Assembly (NCBI RefSeq): GCF_030818655.1
Contig: NZ_JAUTAN010000001.1
Location: forward strand, 1,302,001 to 1,366,000
Direction of reading: 5' to 3'
DNA from: Nocardioides zeae
Lineage (GTDB): Bacteria > Actinomycetota > Actinomycetes > Propionibacteriales > Nocardioidaceae
Length of the DNA: 64,000 nt
Under the pieces are notes generated by a model that saw only the letters and a list, made by a program, of their open reading frames with translations, made no database searches and was not told where the DNA came from. Below are positions 46,303 through 55,171 of the stretch, in pieces. Both the position numbers and the translations under genes were made by a program. Numbering within the stretch: position 1 is the first letter of the stretch; each line of letters opens with the position of its first letter.

Positions 46303-48921
46303 TCAGCGGGGGATCACCGAGAAGAGGAAGCGCTTCTTCACCATCACCCAGATGAGCGCGAGCACGGCCGTGTGGACGAGCGTCCCCTGCCACCACGAGC
46401 CGCGGTCGAGGCCGGGGATGTTGCCGACCGCGAGCACGAAGAACACGTGCACGATGAAGACGTAGAGGCTCGCCGCGCCGAGCGGGATCCAGAACCAGCC
46501 GACGATCTTGTCGATGGGCTTCCACATGGTGGTGAGCACCGCGTAGGCCACGATGATCATGAGGACCAGGTCGAGGAGACGGCCCGGCTGCAGGAAGACC
46601 CGGGTGTAGGCGTTGTCGTAGAGCCAGCCGTAGGAGCCCTCCGGGAACGGTGAGGCGGAGTAGCCGTAGGTGTGCGCCAGCCACAGCCACACGAGCGCGC
46701 CCGCGTAGGCGAAGACGAACACCGCGCAGCCGATCTTGCCCGCTCGGCTCACCAGGGCCTGCGTCACCTGGCGTCGGTAGACGCCGAGCACGAGGCCGTG
46801 GGTGAAGGCGATCTGCCAGGTGAGCAACGGGAAGACGTCCTCGAACTGCGACGGCAGCACGTGCACCTCGGAGATCGAGTTCCACACGAACAGCGCCCAC
46901 GACACGGCCAGCACCAGCCACCACAGGCCGCGCTTGATGAACCACATCAGCACCGGGAGCAGCAGGCTGAGCACCACGAACAGCCCCATGATGTTGAAGA
47001 CCCACGGGCCCATCTCGAGCAGCAGCAGCTGCTTGACGGCGTACCACGGCGGCGGGTAGTCGAACAGGCGCGGAGCGTTGGCGTAGAGGTCGTAGACCTG
47101 CCCCGTCACCGCCTCGCCGTTCTCGCCCGTCCCGCGGTCGGTGAACGTCGTGATCACCGTGGCGTCGACGAACGGCAGCAGGCCGAGCAGGTAGACGAGC
47201 ATGACGACGACCAGCGCGACGAGGTACTGCTTGCGTGCGCGCTTCCACATCGTCACCGCCGTGACCCACTCGCCCAGCTTCCGCACGGTGGGGAGGTAGA
47301 TCATGCCGAGCACGATCCCGGAGAGCAGCACGAACATCTCGGCGCCGGTGATGGCGCCGACGGCGTTGAGGGTGATGTAGGAGTACGGCGACGTCACCTC
47401 GACGTGGGTGATGACGACGGCGAGGATGATCCAGCCGCGGAAGAGGTCGAGACGCTGGTCGCGGGGGTCGTTCTCGTTCGGGTAGCGCCAGGACGGCACG
47501 TACTTGCCGGCGATGCCGGCCAGGAGGAAGAGGACCGCGAGCACCGCGACGCAGAAGACGATCCAGCCCATCTCGGCGCCGATCTCGTCCGCGGCCGGCT
47601 GCCGGCCCTGGGCCGTGGCCTCGTTCGCCGCCTCCTGGTCGAGGACCCGGGTGACCGGACCGATGTCGACGCGGTCGGAGCCCAGGTCGGCCCGGAGGGC
47701 GTCCGCGAGCTCGTCGGTGCGCGTGGCCCGCCAGTCGACGACCCGGTCGTCCGCCTCGGCCTCCGGCCGACGCTGCTCCAGCCAGGAGATGCCGCGGACG
47801 AGCGGGTAGTCCGCGTTGGCCTCGAGGACCTGCTCCCACCACCCCTGCTTGATGGCGACCTCGGGGTCGCCCTCGCCGTCGGGGATCCAGAGGGCGCCGG
47901 TCTCGACGAGCATGGGCTTGTCGTACGTCGCGGCGAAGCGCTCGTAGAACGGCGTGCCCCCGCCGCCCTGGTTGTAGTTGAAGCGCTCCTCGAGCCGTTC
48001 GCGGTAGGCGTCGGGGGTGGCCACGCGGTCGAGCTCGAAGCCCTCGCTGGTCTCGAGGTCGCCGGTCTCGCCGTCGCCGTCGAGACCGAGGTCGTTGTCG
48101 ATCCGGCCCCGGTCGGGCCCGAAGTGGTAGAGCGTGAGCCCGACCCAGTCGACGACGTCGTCCCCCGGCCAGTAGGGCCCGTAGGGGTCGTCACCCTCGT
48201 CGAGGCGGCCGTTGTCGTCGGTGTCGAGCTCGCCCGCCTCGGTCATCCGCTCGGGGTCGACGTCGCCGTAGGCCGCGCCGTACGGGTAGCCCGCGCCGTA
48301 CACCGGCGCCCAGACCATCGCCGCGTGGGGCGTGGCCGCGTGGACCTGGTCGGCGACGGTGCGGAAGGCCTCGACGTACGCCCGCGGCTGCTGGCCCCAG
48401 CCGTACCAGGTGCCGTTCATCTCGGGGGCGAAGCGCACGAGGAAGTAGGTGTCGAGCTCGCGGTGGAGCTCGACGAGGTCGTCCGTGAACGCCTCCGCGT
48501 CGTCCTCGGTGAGCTCCTCCAGCGGGACGACGGGCTCGAGGCTCACGACCGCGACGGCACCCTGGGTGGCCGCCTGCTCGACGAACTGCCGGAGGTAGGT
48601 GCGGTCGTCCTCACCGAGGGGGTAGTTGACCCGCTGGGTGTAGAGCGAGGGTGACGCGCCGAGGCGGTTCGCATAGTCGGCGGCGGAGTCCTCGGTCCAC
48701 GTCAGGCTCGGACCGAACCACGGGCTGCCCGCGGCGGGCAGGCCCGGGGGCGCGTCGTCGTCGGCGGCCGACGCCGGGGGTGCCCACGAGAGCAGCCCCG
48801 CGACGAGCCCGAGCACGGCGAGGAGGAGCGCCGCGCGCACGGAGCGCGGTCGGGTCGGGGATGCGGATGCGGATGCGGCGGGCGCCGTCGACGGCGCCGG
48901 TGTCACGGTCGGCGCTCGCAT
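46303..48921 (-). CDS. GH26-like glycoside hydrolase fused to an OpgC-type membrane acyltransferase
   Basis: An 872-aa fusion. Residues 28-52 are a signal peptide (ALLLAVLGLVAGLLSW...ASA). Residues ~60-385 form an extracytoplasmic GH26-like (beta-mannanase) TIM barrel: RFAPEMNGTWYGW carries the acid/base Glu (E167) and KPMLVETG the nucleophile (E340). An EF-hand-like loop (DTDDNGRLDEGD, 233-244) is probably a calcium site. A membrane helix at ~451-472 is followed by an OpgC domain with about ten spans (QRLDLFRGWIILAVVITHVE). OpgC proteins acylate or succinylate glycans. Last gene of the phosphatase/GT2 operon; its ATG overlaps the anti-sigma gene by 19 bp. It probably trims and acylates the polymer made by the GT2. 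Confidence 0.8.
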   Translation of the reverse strand: MRAPTVTPAPSTAPAASASASPTRPRSVRAALLLAVLGLVAGLLSWAPPASAADDDAPPGLPAAGSPWFGPSLTWTEDSAADYANRLGASPSLYTQRVNYPLGEDDRTYLRQFVEQAATQGAVAVVSLEPVVPLEELTEDDAEAFTDDLVELHRELDTYFLVRFAPEMNGTWYGWGQQPRAYVEAFRTVADQVHAATPHAAMVWAPVYGAGYPYGAAYGDVDPERMTEAGELDTDDNGRLDEGDDPYGPYWPGDDVVDWVGLTLYHFGPDRGRIDNDLGLDGDGETGDLETSEGFELDRVATPDAYRERLEERFNYNQGGGGTPFYERFAATYDKPMLVETGALWIPDGEGDPEVAIKQGWWEQVLEANADYPLVRGISWLEQRRPEAEADDRVVDWRATRTDELADALRADLGSDRVDIGPVTRVLDQEAANEATAQGRQPAADEIGAEMGWIVFCVAVLAVLFLLAGIAGKYVPSWRYPNENDPRDQRLDLFRGWIILAVVITHVEVTSPYSYITLNAVGAITGAEMFVLLSGIVLGMIYLPTVRKLGEWVTAVTMWKRARKQYLVALVVVMLVYLLGLLPFVDATVITTFTDRGTGENGEAVTGQVYDLYANAPRLFDYPPPWYAVKQLLLLEMGPWVFNIMGLFVVLSLLLPVLMWFIKRGLWWLVLAVSWALFVWNSISEVHVLPSQFEDVFPLLTWQIAFTHGLVLGVYRRQVTQALVSRAGKIGCAVFVFAYAGALVWLWLAHTYGYSASPFPEGSYGWLYDNAYTRVFLQPGRLLDLVLMIIVAYAVLTTMWKPIDKIVGWFWIPLGAASLYVFIVHVFFVLAVGNIPGLDRGSWWQGTLVHTAVLALIWVMVKKRFLFSVIPR

Positions 48922-49340
48922 CGCAGGGTCCACACGTTGCGGCTCCCCACCCGCTCGTAGGACAGGTCGTCGAGCGCCGCGACGGCCAGGGCGAGCCCCC
49001 GGCCGCTCTCGGCGTCGGCGTCCGGCATCGCCACGTCGCTCAGGTCGAGCGCCGCCGGCTGGCCGTTGTCCTCGATGCGTCCGTGCAGGCCACCGTCGCC
49101 GTCGCCGTCGACCTCGACCGTGAGCCGACGCTCGTGGGCGCGGGCGTCGGCCGCGTAGGCGTGCTCGACGACGTTGCCGAGGATCTCCATGAGCGCGGTC
49201 ACGAACCGCAGTCGCTCCCCGGCACCGACGTCCGGGTGCTCGGACCACGCTGCGTCGAGGGCGTCGTGCGCGGTGTCGAGCGCCTCCGGGTCCGCGGGCA
49301 GCTCGAGACGGGCGACGGGACGCCCGGTCGGCTCAGACAT
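48903..49340 (-). CDS. RsbW-type anti-sigma factor/serine kinase
   Basis: A 145-aa GHKL ATPase. The N-box is in ALMEILGNVVEHAY, the G1 box in IEDNGQPAALD and the G2 box in GRGLALAVAAL. RsbW-like proteins bind and inhibit a partner and phosphorylate the STAS antagonist. The STAS gene precedes it with 8-bp overlap and a PP2C phosphatase is two genes up, so the full partner-switch set is in one operon. No sigma factor gene is nearby; the target could instead be the GT2 or a distant sigma factor. Confidence 0.88.
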   Translation of the reverse strand: MSEPTGRPVARLELPADPEALDTAHDALDAAWSEHPDVGAGERLRFVTALMEILGNVVEHAYAADARAHERRLTVEVDGDGDGGLHGRIEDNGQPAALDLSDVAMPDADAESGRGLALAVAALDDLSYERVGSRNVWTLRCERRP

Positions 49341-49665
49341 CGAAGGCGCTGGCGACGTCCGGCCGGGGCCGGAGCACCTTGTCGATGTTGGTGAGCTGGA
49401 AGACGGCGAGCACCTCCGGCGTCGGCCGCGCCACGCGCAGGTCGCCGCCGGCCTGGCGGGCCGCCTTGAGGCCGCTGACGAGCGCGCCCAGCCCGGAGGA
49501 GTCGAGGAAGGTGGTCTCGCCGAGGTCGACGACGACCCGGTTGGTGCCGGCGCCGACGACCCCGGCGAGCGTCTCGCGGAGCTGCTTGGCGGCCACCATG
49601 TTGAGCCGGCCACGCGGCACGACGATCGCGATACCGCGTTCGGTGGACACGTCGATCTCGATCAT
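49333..49665 (-). CDS. STAS-domain anti-anti-sigma factor
   Basis: A 110-aa RsbV/SpoIIAA-like protein. The phosphorylatable serine is in TTFLDSSGLGALVSGL. The N-terminus IEIDVSTERGIAIVVPRG is a typical STAS beta strand. Its ATG overlaps the GT2 stop by 4 bp (ATGA). Dephosphorylated by the phosphatase, it would sequester the kinase at 48903-49340. Confidence 0.92.
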   Translation of the reverse strand: MIEIDVSTERGIAIVVPRGRLNMVAAKQLRETLAGVVGAGTNRVVVDLGETTFLDSSGLGALVSGLKAARQAGGDLRVARPTPEVLAVFQLTNIDKVLRPRPDVASAFDV

Positions 49666-51695
49666 CGGGCTCCTTCAGGGGTGTCGGGCGGGGAGGAGGG
49701 TGGGGAGGAGGACGCCGCGGGTGGGTCGACCCCGTCGGTACCCTCCGCGCTCGCGGCGAACCCGCGGTAGCGCACGGCCTGGATGATCACGGAGAAGATC
49801 ACGAGGTCGAACACGACCCAGATCATGTTGAGCGACGTGCCGAGCCAGGAGGCCTGTCCGGCGGCGAGCCGCACGACGCCGACGGCCGCGGCGAGCACCA
49901 GCAGTCCCATCGCGACGAGCTGGGGACGGACGAGGTCCCACCGCTGCACGGTGGACTCCTTGGCCACCTTGGGCGTCACCGAGAAGTCGAGGGAGCGGCC
50001 GAGGAAGACGTTGAGGAAGACGTTGCCGAAGGCCGAGGTGACGGACTTGATCCAGACCGGGAACAGCGCGAGGGAGTACTGCTGGCCCCGCCACGTCGGT
50101 CTCCCCGCCGCGGCCACGAAGAACAGGAGCTGGTTGAGCACGAGGAACGGCACCAGCCGCCAGAAGAAGTCGGAGCTGAGCGCCTGGACGGGGAGCACGC
50201 CGATCGTCAGGTAGATGACGGGTGCCGCGATGTAGACGAGCGCCGCGAAGCCGGAGAGGTAGCTCCACATCGTGGCGAAGTACATGAGCCGCTGGGGCCA
50301 CGACAGACCGCGCTGGGTCAGCGGGTTCTCCCGGAACATCACCTGCGCCGTGCCCTGCGCCCAGCGGAGGCGCTGCGTGAGCATCGACTCCAGGTCCTCC
50401 GGCGCGAGACCGTGCGCCAGCACCTCGTCGTGGTAGACCGTGCGCCAGCCGAGACCGTGGATGCGCATGCAGGTCGCCATGTCCTCGGTGACCGAGATGG
50501 TCGCCATGGGCATGACGGGGATGGCCTCGCCGGACCGGTCGACGTCGATGGACCGCACCAGCGCCTCGACGGCCTCGATGGCGCCGAGGGGGGACAGGTC
50601 GCGCGCCGTGACGCGGTCGAGGCTCTCCAGGCTGACCGATGCGAGGGTCTCGTCCGACTCGCCGAGCGCCTCGAGCTGGGCGATGACCTCGAGGTCTGCC
50701 GCCACGAGCTGGAGGTCGGCCGCCACGAGCTGGCGACGGATCTCCGCGACGCGGGCCTGGAACCGGTAGGTGACGTCGAGCAGTGCCCCGCCGCGGTCGA
50801 TCTCCCGCTGGGCCCGGCCCACGTCGTACAGGACCTCGTCGAGGGCGGTCGCCACGGCCGCGTCGTCGGGGCCGAGGTCCTTCCGCGCGGTGGTGAGGAC
50901 GGTGCGCGCCGAGCGCAGTGCGCGGGTGACGCCGAGGGTGGTGTCGTGCACGTAGCGGGCGATGCCGACCTGGATGAGCGCCTCGCGCCGGATGACCGCG
51001 TTGGAGCCGCAGAAGAAGGCCGCGTTCCAGCCGTCCTTGCCCTGCTGGATCGGACCGTAGAAGAGCGGCGCCTGGCTGCCCAGGGGGTCGGACTCCGGCA
51101 CGTTGACGAAGTACTGCGGCGTCTGCACCAGCGCGACCTCGTCGTCGGTGAAGTAGCCGAGGGTGCGGTCCAGGATCTCCGGCACCGGGATCTGGTCGGC
51201 GTCGAGGATGAGCAGGAACTCGCCGTCGGTCGCCAGCAGGGCGTTGTTGAGGTTGCCGGCCTTCGCGTGCCGCGGCATGCCGACCCACTCGGGCGACCGC
51301 GTGATCCACCCGATGCCGAGCTCCTCGGCGAGCGCCTGCATCTCCGGACGGTTGCCGTCGTCGAGGATCCAGGTGCGGTGGGGGTGCCGGATGGCGACCG
51401 CCGCCACGGCGGTGTCGCGGACGAGCTCGACGGGCTCGTTGTAGGTCGTGATGAACACGTCGACGGTCGCCTCGGGGTCCGGCGTCGGCGGGTCGCCGCG
51501 CTCCTTGAGGCGCCACATGGTCATCCCGAAGAGGAGCGAGTCGACCATGCTGTAGGTCTCGGCCAGGATCAGCGGGACGGCGATCCACCACGCCGACCAG
51601 TGCACCGAGAAGAGCCACCGCCAGGTGATGTAGTTGATGCCCAGCAGCGCGGTCAGCACGACCACGCAGCGGAGAAGCACCAGGCGCCGCGTCAC
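49662..51695 (-). CDS. Cellulose synthase-like family 2 glycosyltransferase
   Basis: A 677-aa membrane processive GT2. Two N-terminal spans precede the catalytic domain with TTYNEP (84-88), LDDGNR, LDADQIP (DxD) , SVTEDM (the TED motif, ~402) and QRLRW (~441-445), then about five to six C-terminal spans. Between SNAVIRREAL (231-240) and TED there is an insert of about 150 helical residues (245-398) containing QLVAADLQLVAADLE; in usual bacterial cellulose synthases this stretch is short. There is no PilZ domain, so control by cyclic-di-GMP in the usual way is unlikely. The GTG at 51695 overlaps the phosphatase stop (GTGA). Confidence 0.88.
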   Translation of the reverse strand: MTRRLVLLRCVVVLTALLGINYITWRWLFSVHWSAWWIAVPLILAETYSMVDSLLFGMTMWRLKERGDPPTPDPEATVDVFITTYNEPVELVRDTAVAAVAIRHPHRTWILDDGNRPEMQALAEELGIGWITRSPEWVGMPRHAKAGNLNNALLATDGEFLLILDADQIPVPEILDRTLGYFTDDEVALVQTPQYFVNVPESDPLGSQAPLFYGPIQQGKDGWNAAFFCGSNAVIRREALIQVGIARYVHDTTLGVTRALRSARTVLTTARKDLGPDDAAVATALDEVLYDVGRAQREIDRGGALLDVTYRFQARVAEIRRQLVAADLQLVAADLEVIAQLEALGESDETLASVSLESLDRVTARDLSPLGAIEAVEALVRSIDVDRSGEAIPVMPMATISVTEDMATCMRIHGLGWRTVYHDEVLAHGLAPEDLESMLTQRLRWAQGTAQVMFRENPLTQRGLSWPQRLMYFATMWSYLSGFAALVYIAAPVIYLTIGVLPVQALSSDFFWRLVPFLVLNQLLFFVAAAGRPTWRGQQYSLALFPVWIKSVTSAFGNVFLNVFLGRSLDFSVTPKVAKESTVQRWDLVRPQLVAMGLLVLAAAVGVVRLAAGQASWLGTSLNMIWVVFDLVIFSVIIQAVRYRGFAASAEGTDGVDPPAASSSPPSSPPDTPEGAR

Positions 51696-52891
51696 GAGCC
51701 GCACCGGTAGACGGCGAGGACCGTGACGTCGTCGAGGGGCGCCCGCCGACGGGTCAGGCCCCGCACCTCGTCGAGCAGCGCCGTCGGCGTGGGGGAGCGG
51801 CGCACGACGAGGTCGATCTCCGGCCAGGGGTCGAGCGGGTCGTCGAGCACGTCGAGGATCCCGTCGCTGACGATCACGAGGCGGTCGCCCGGGTCCAGCA
51901 CGGACGTGTGCTCGCTCCAGTGGTCGTCGGGGAGCACCCCGAACGGACGGTCCTCGCCGGCCAGCACCTCGTACCCGCCGCCGGCGCGCACGATGACCGC
52001 GAGGCCGGCGCCGGCGTCGACCCACCGGGTGTAGCCGTCGTCGAGGTCGACCGCCGCCTCCGTCAGGGTGAGGAACGCGCCGGCCCCCTCGAGGTCGGGC
52101 AGGAGGCTGCGCGCCACCTGGGTGGCGACCACGCCGAGGTCCGCCCCGGCGACGACGGCCTGGTGGGTCGCCCGCACCGCCGACCGCGCGCCGGCGCCGA
52201 GCAGGGCCGCGCTCGTGCCCTTGCCCATGACGTCCCCGACGCCGAGGTGCAGCACGTCGCCCCCGACGCCGTAGTCGAAGAAGTCACCGCCCACCGCGAG
52301 GGCGGGGAGGCAGAAGCCGTCGACGAGCCAGCCGTCACGGTCGACGGGGGTCGTCGGGAAGAGCGCCGACTGCACCTGGCGCGCCTGTCCCATCTCGCTC
52401 GACGACACCAGCTCGTGCTCGGCCCAGGCGGCGAGGTCGGCGAGGTCGGCCCGCTCCTCGTCGTCGAGGTCCCGCCTGCTGCCGTGGAACAGGCAGAGCG
52501 TGCCGACGACGTTGCCGAGGTGGTCCTTCAGCGGGTGGCCGGCGTAGAAGACCACGTCCCCTCCCGCGACGACGGGCAGCGAGCTGAACCGCTCGTCGCC
52601 CCGGGCGTCGGGCACCACCATGGGCTCGCCGAGGGCCTGCGTGGTGTGGCAGAAGGTGTCCCGGCGCGGCAGGGTGCCCGTCGGCAGGCCCTGCGCGCTC
52701 GGCAGCCACGCGTGGCGCGCGTCGAGGAGGGTGATCGAGGTCGCGTCGACGCGGAACAGCTTGCGCGCGAGGCGGGTGATCCGGTCGAGCTGCTCGTGCG
52801 CAGCGTCGACGGCGTCGGCGATGCCCGCCGCAGCACGCTCGCGCGCCGCGGCTTCCTCGCCCGACCTGACTTCGGGTACGACGTCGTCCAC
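51692..52891 (-). CDS. GAF-domain PP2C (SpoIIE-type) phosphatase
   Basis: A 399-aa cytosolic phosphatase. Residues ~30-165 form a GAF sensor domain (ITRLARKLFRVDATSITLLD...FYAGHPLKDHLGNVVGTLCLF). Residues ~185-399 are the PP2C/SpoIIE domain with ALAVGGDFFDY and GVGDVMGKGTSAALLGA (metal-binding Asp residues) and DGILDVLDD. It should dephosphorylate the STAS protein. It is the first gene of the operon and diverges from an OmpR-type regulator across 171 bp. Start is the GTG at 52891. Confidence 0.92.
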   Translation of the reverse strand: MDDVVPEVRSGEEAAARERAAAGIADAVDAAHEQLDRITRLARKLFRVDATSITLLDARHAWLPSAQGLPTGTLPRRDTFCHTTQALGEPMVVPDARGDERFSSLPVVAGGDVVFYAGHPLKDHLGNVVGTLCLFHGSRRDLDDEERADLADLAAWAEHELVSSSEMGQARQVQSALFPTTPVDRDGWLVDGFCLPALAVGGDFFDYGVGGDVLHLGVGDVMGKGTSAALLGAGARSAVRATHQAVVAGADLGVVATQVARSLLPDLEGAGAFLTLTEAAVDLDDGYTRWVDAGAGLAVIVRAGGGYEVLAGEDRPFGVLPDDHWSEHTSVLDPGDRLVIVSDGILDVLDDPLDPWPEIDLVVRRSPTPTALLDEVRGLTRRRAPLDDVTVLAVYRCGS

Positions 52892-53026
52892 GCCCTCTTC
52901 TCCGCTCCCTCAGAACAGCGCCCGGAGGCGCAGCGGTGTCGGTGACGAGTGCCACGCTAGCGTGGCCACCACAGGAGACCGCGCGGCGCCATCCGGTTGC
53001 CGCCTTTTTTCCTCAAGAACGACGAA

Positions 53027-53046
53027 ATCGGTCCGAAGATATCGGT
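53027..53046. promoter_or_regulatory. ATCGGT direct repeats in the divergent promoter
   Basis: ATCGGT occurs at 53027-53032 and again at 53041-53046, 14 bp apart start to start, in an AT-richer stretch between the phosphatase operon and the response regulator. CCGA/TCGG arms lie between. A possible binding site for the OmpR-type regulator itself. Confidence 0.3.
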
Positions 53047-53062
53047 ACATCGAGGAGGTGAG

Positions 53063-53827
53063 GTGGCCGTGGCCGACGGGACGGCGAACCCGGAGCAGCG
53101 TACGGTGCTGGTGGTCGACGACGACCCCGACCAGCGGGAGCTGGTCGCCGTGGTGCTCGGCGGCGTGGGCTACCGGATCGAGGAGGCCGGCTCGGGGGCC
53201 GCGGCCGTGGAGGCGACGCGCACGCACGCGCCCGACCTCGTCACGCTCGACCTCGGTCTGCCGGACATGGACGGCACCGAGGTGTGCCGCGCCCTCCGTG
53301 AGTTCAGCGACGCCTACGTGATCATGCTGACGGGCCGCGCCGACGAGTCGGACCGGTTGATCGGGCTCGACGTGGGGGCGGACGACTACATGGTCAAGCC
53401 CTTCTCGCCGAAGGAGCTGCGGGCCCGCGTGGCCGCGGTGCTGCGCCGTGCACGACCGGCCGCCGAGCGTCCCGTGCCGGCGCCGATGGTGGCACCGACC
53501 TCCGTGGTCGACCCTGCCCGCGGCCTCGTCGTGGTGCCGGACCGCGAGCTCGCCCTCGTCGAGGGCGTCCCGCTCCCGCTGACCGGTGCCGAGGTGCTCG
53601 TGCTCGCCGCGCTCGCGCGTGAGCCCGGGCGGGCCTGGGAGCGGCGCGACCTCGTGCGGGCCGTCTGGACCGAGGAGTTCGGCGAGTCGCAGTTCCTCCT
53701 CGACGTCCACGTCGGCAACCTCCGGCGCAAGCTCCGCAAGGCCGGGGTGCGCGAGGAGTGGATCCGGAGCGTCGGGGGCACGGCCTACGCGTTCATCCCG
53801 AGTCGGCCCACGGATGCACCTGACTGA
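53063..53827 (+). CDS. OmpR/PhoB-type response regulator
   Basis: A 254-aa regulator. The N-terminal receiver has VVDDDPD, the phosphoacceptor in LVTLDLGLPDMDG, Thr in IMLTGRA and Lys in MVKPF. The C-terminal winged helix ends with FLLDVHVGNLRRKLRK and VGGTAYAF, so it binds DNA. An AGGAGGTGA sequence (53053-53061) is a near-perfect ribosome site; GTG 53063 or 53069 may be used. No sensor kinase is adjacent. It probably controls itself and the divergent polysaccharide operon. Confidence 0.9.
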   Translation: MAVADGTANPEQRTVLVVDDDPDQRELVAVVLGGVGYRIEEAGSGAAAVEATRTHAPDLVTLDLGLPDMDGTEVCRALREFSDAYVIMLTGRADESDRLIGLDVGADDYMVKPFSPKELRARVAAVLRRARPAAERPVPAPMVAPTSVVDPARGLVVVPDRELALVEGVPLPLTGAEVLVLAALAREPGRAWERRDLVRAVWTEEFGESQFLLDVHVGNLRRKLRKAGVREEWIRSVGGTAYAFIPSRPTDAPD

Positions 53828-53846
53828 CGGGTAACCTTCCCGAGCA

Positions 53847-53864
53847 CGCGGCCGGCAGGCCGCG
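53847..53864. terminator. Small hairpin after the response regulator
   Basis: CGCGGCC (53847-53853) pairs with GGCCGCG (53858-53864), loop GGCA. It lies between the regulator and the glycosyltransferase and could be a terminator or attenuating hairpin. Confidence 0.35.
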
Positions 53865-53890
53865 CGTCCCCGAGAGCGTCAGGAGAACGG

Positions 53891-55159
53891 ATGCGCGTCG
53901 CCCTGCTGTCCTACCGCAGCAAGCCGCACTGCGGGGGCCAGGGCGTCTACGTGCGGCACCTCAGCCGGGAGCTGGTCGCGCTGGGCCACGAGGTCGAGGT
54001 GTTCTCCGGCCAGCCCTACCCCGAGCTCGACCCCGGCGTGCGGCTCACGCCGGTCCCGAGCCTCGACCTCTACCGCGACCCCGACCCGTTCCGCACGCCG
54101 TACCCCGGGGAGCTCCGCGACCTCACCGACCTGCGCGAGGTCGCGACGATGTGGACCGCCGGCTTCGGCGAGCCGCGCACCTTCAGCGAGCGCGTGCGGC
54201 GCGTGGTGCGCGAGCGGGCGGACGAGTTCGACGTGGTCCACGACAACCAGGTGCTGGGGTACGGGATCCTCGACCTGGCCGCCGACGGGATGCCGGTGGT
54301 GACGACCCTCCACCACCCGATCACGTTCGACCGCCGGATCGACCTCGAGGCCGCGACGAGCCGGCGCAAGCGCCTCTCGCTGCGGCGGTGGTACGGGTTC
54401 CTCCGCATGCAGGGGCGCGTGGCGCGCCGTGCGACGCTCGTGCTCACCCCGTCGGAGTCGTCCAAGCGCGACATCGTCGCGGACTTCGGCGTCGACCCCG
54501 AGCGCATCCGGGTGATCCTGCTGGGCGTCGACGACGTCTTCCAGCCGCCGACGGAGCCGCGGGTCCCGGGGCGCATCCTCGCCATGGCGAGCGCCGACGC
54601 GCCGCTCAAGGGCATCGGGACGCTCCTCGAGGCGTTCGCCAAGCTGCGCACGGAGCGGGACGTCGAGCTGGTCCTCGTCTCGCGGCCGCAGCCGGGCGGG
54701 CCGACGGAGCAGCTCGTCGAGCGGCTCGGCATCGGGGACCACGTGCACTTCGTGCACGGCGTGAGCGACGCCGAGCTCGTGCGCGTCATGGGATCGGCCG
54801 AGGTCGCCTGCGTGCCGTCGCTCTACGAGGGCTTCTCCCTGCCGACCGCCGAGCTGATGGCGTGCGCCACGCCCCTCGTGGCGTCGCGCGCCGGCGCGAT
54901 CCCCGAGGTCACCGGGCCGGACGGGCTCTGTGCCGACCTGGTGACCCCCGGCGACGTCGGCGAGCTCGAGCAGGCGCTGGGTGCGCTGCTCGACGACCCG
55001 GAGCGTCGCGAGCGCATGGGTCGCGCCGGCCGCGAGCGGGTGCGGGCCGAGTTCAGCTGGCGGGCGGTGGCCAGGGCCACCGCGCAGGCCTACGAGGACG
55101 TCGTCGCGGTGACGCGCGGACGCCAGGACCACGCCGCGCACGTCGCGTCGGCCGAGTGA
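53891..55159 (+). CDS. GT4-family glycosyltransferase
   Basis: A 422-aa GT-B fold transferase that should add a sugar from a nucleotide sugar. The N-terminal domain starts MRVALLSYRSKPHCGGQGVYV (glycine-rich acceptor loop). The C-terminal donor site has VPSLYEGFSLPTAELMACATPLV with the EGF-x7-E motif. An AGGAG site precedes the ATG. It starts a three-gene unit with a methyltransferase and a barrel protein. Confidence 0.9.
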   Translation: MRVALLSYRSKPHCGGQGVYVRHLSRELVALGHEVEVFSGQPYPELDPGVRLTPVPSLDLYRDPDPFRTPYPGELRDLTDLREVATMWTAGFGEPRTFSERVRRVVRERADEFDVVHDNQVLGYGILDLAADGMPVVTTLHHPITFDRRIDLEAATSRRKRLSLRRWYGFLRMQGRVARRATLVLTPSESSKRDIVADFGVDPERIRVILLGVDDVFQPPTEPRVPGRILAMASADAPLKGIGTLLEAFAKLRTERDVELVLVSRPQPGGPTEQLVERLGIGDHVHFVHGVSDAELVRVMGSAEVACVPSLYEGFSLPTAELMACATPLVASRAGAIPEVTGPDGLCADLVTPGDVGELEQALGALLDDPERRERMGRAGRERVRAEFSWRAVARATAQAYEDVVAVTRGRQDHAAHVASAE

Positions 55160-55171
55160 GGAGCGAGCAGG

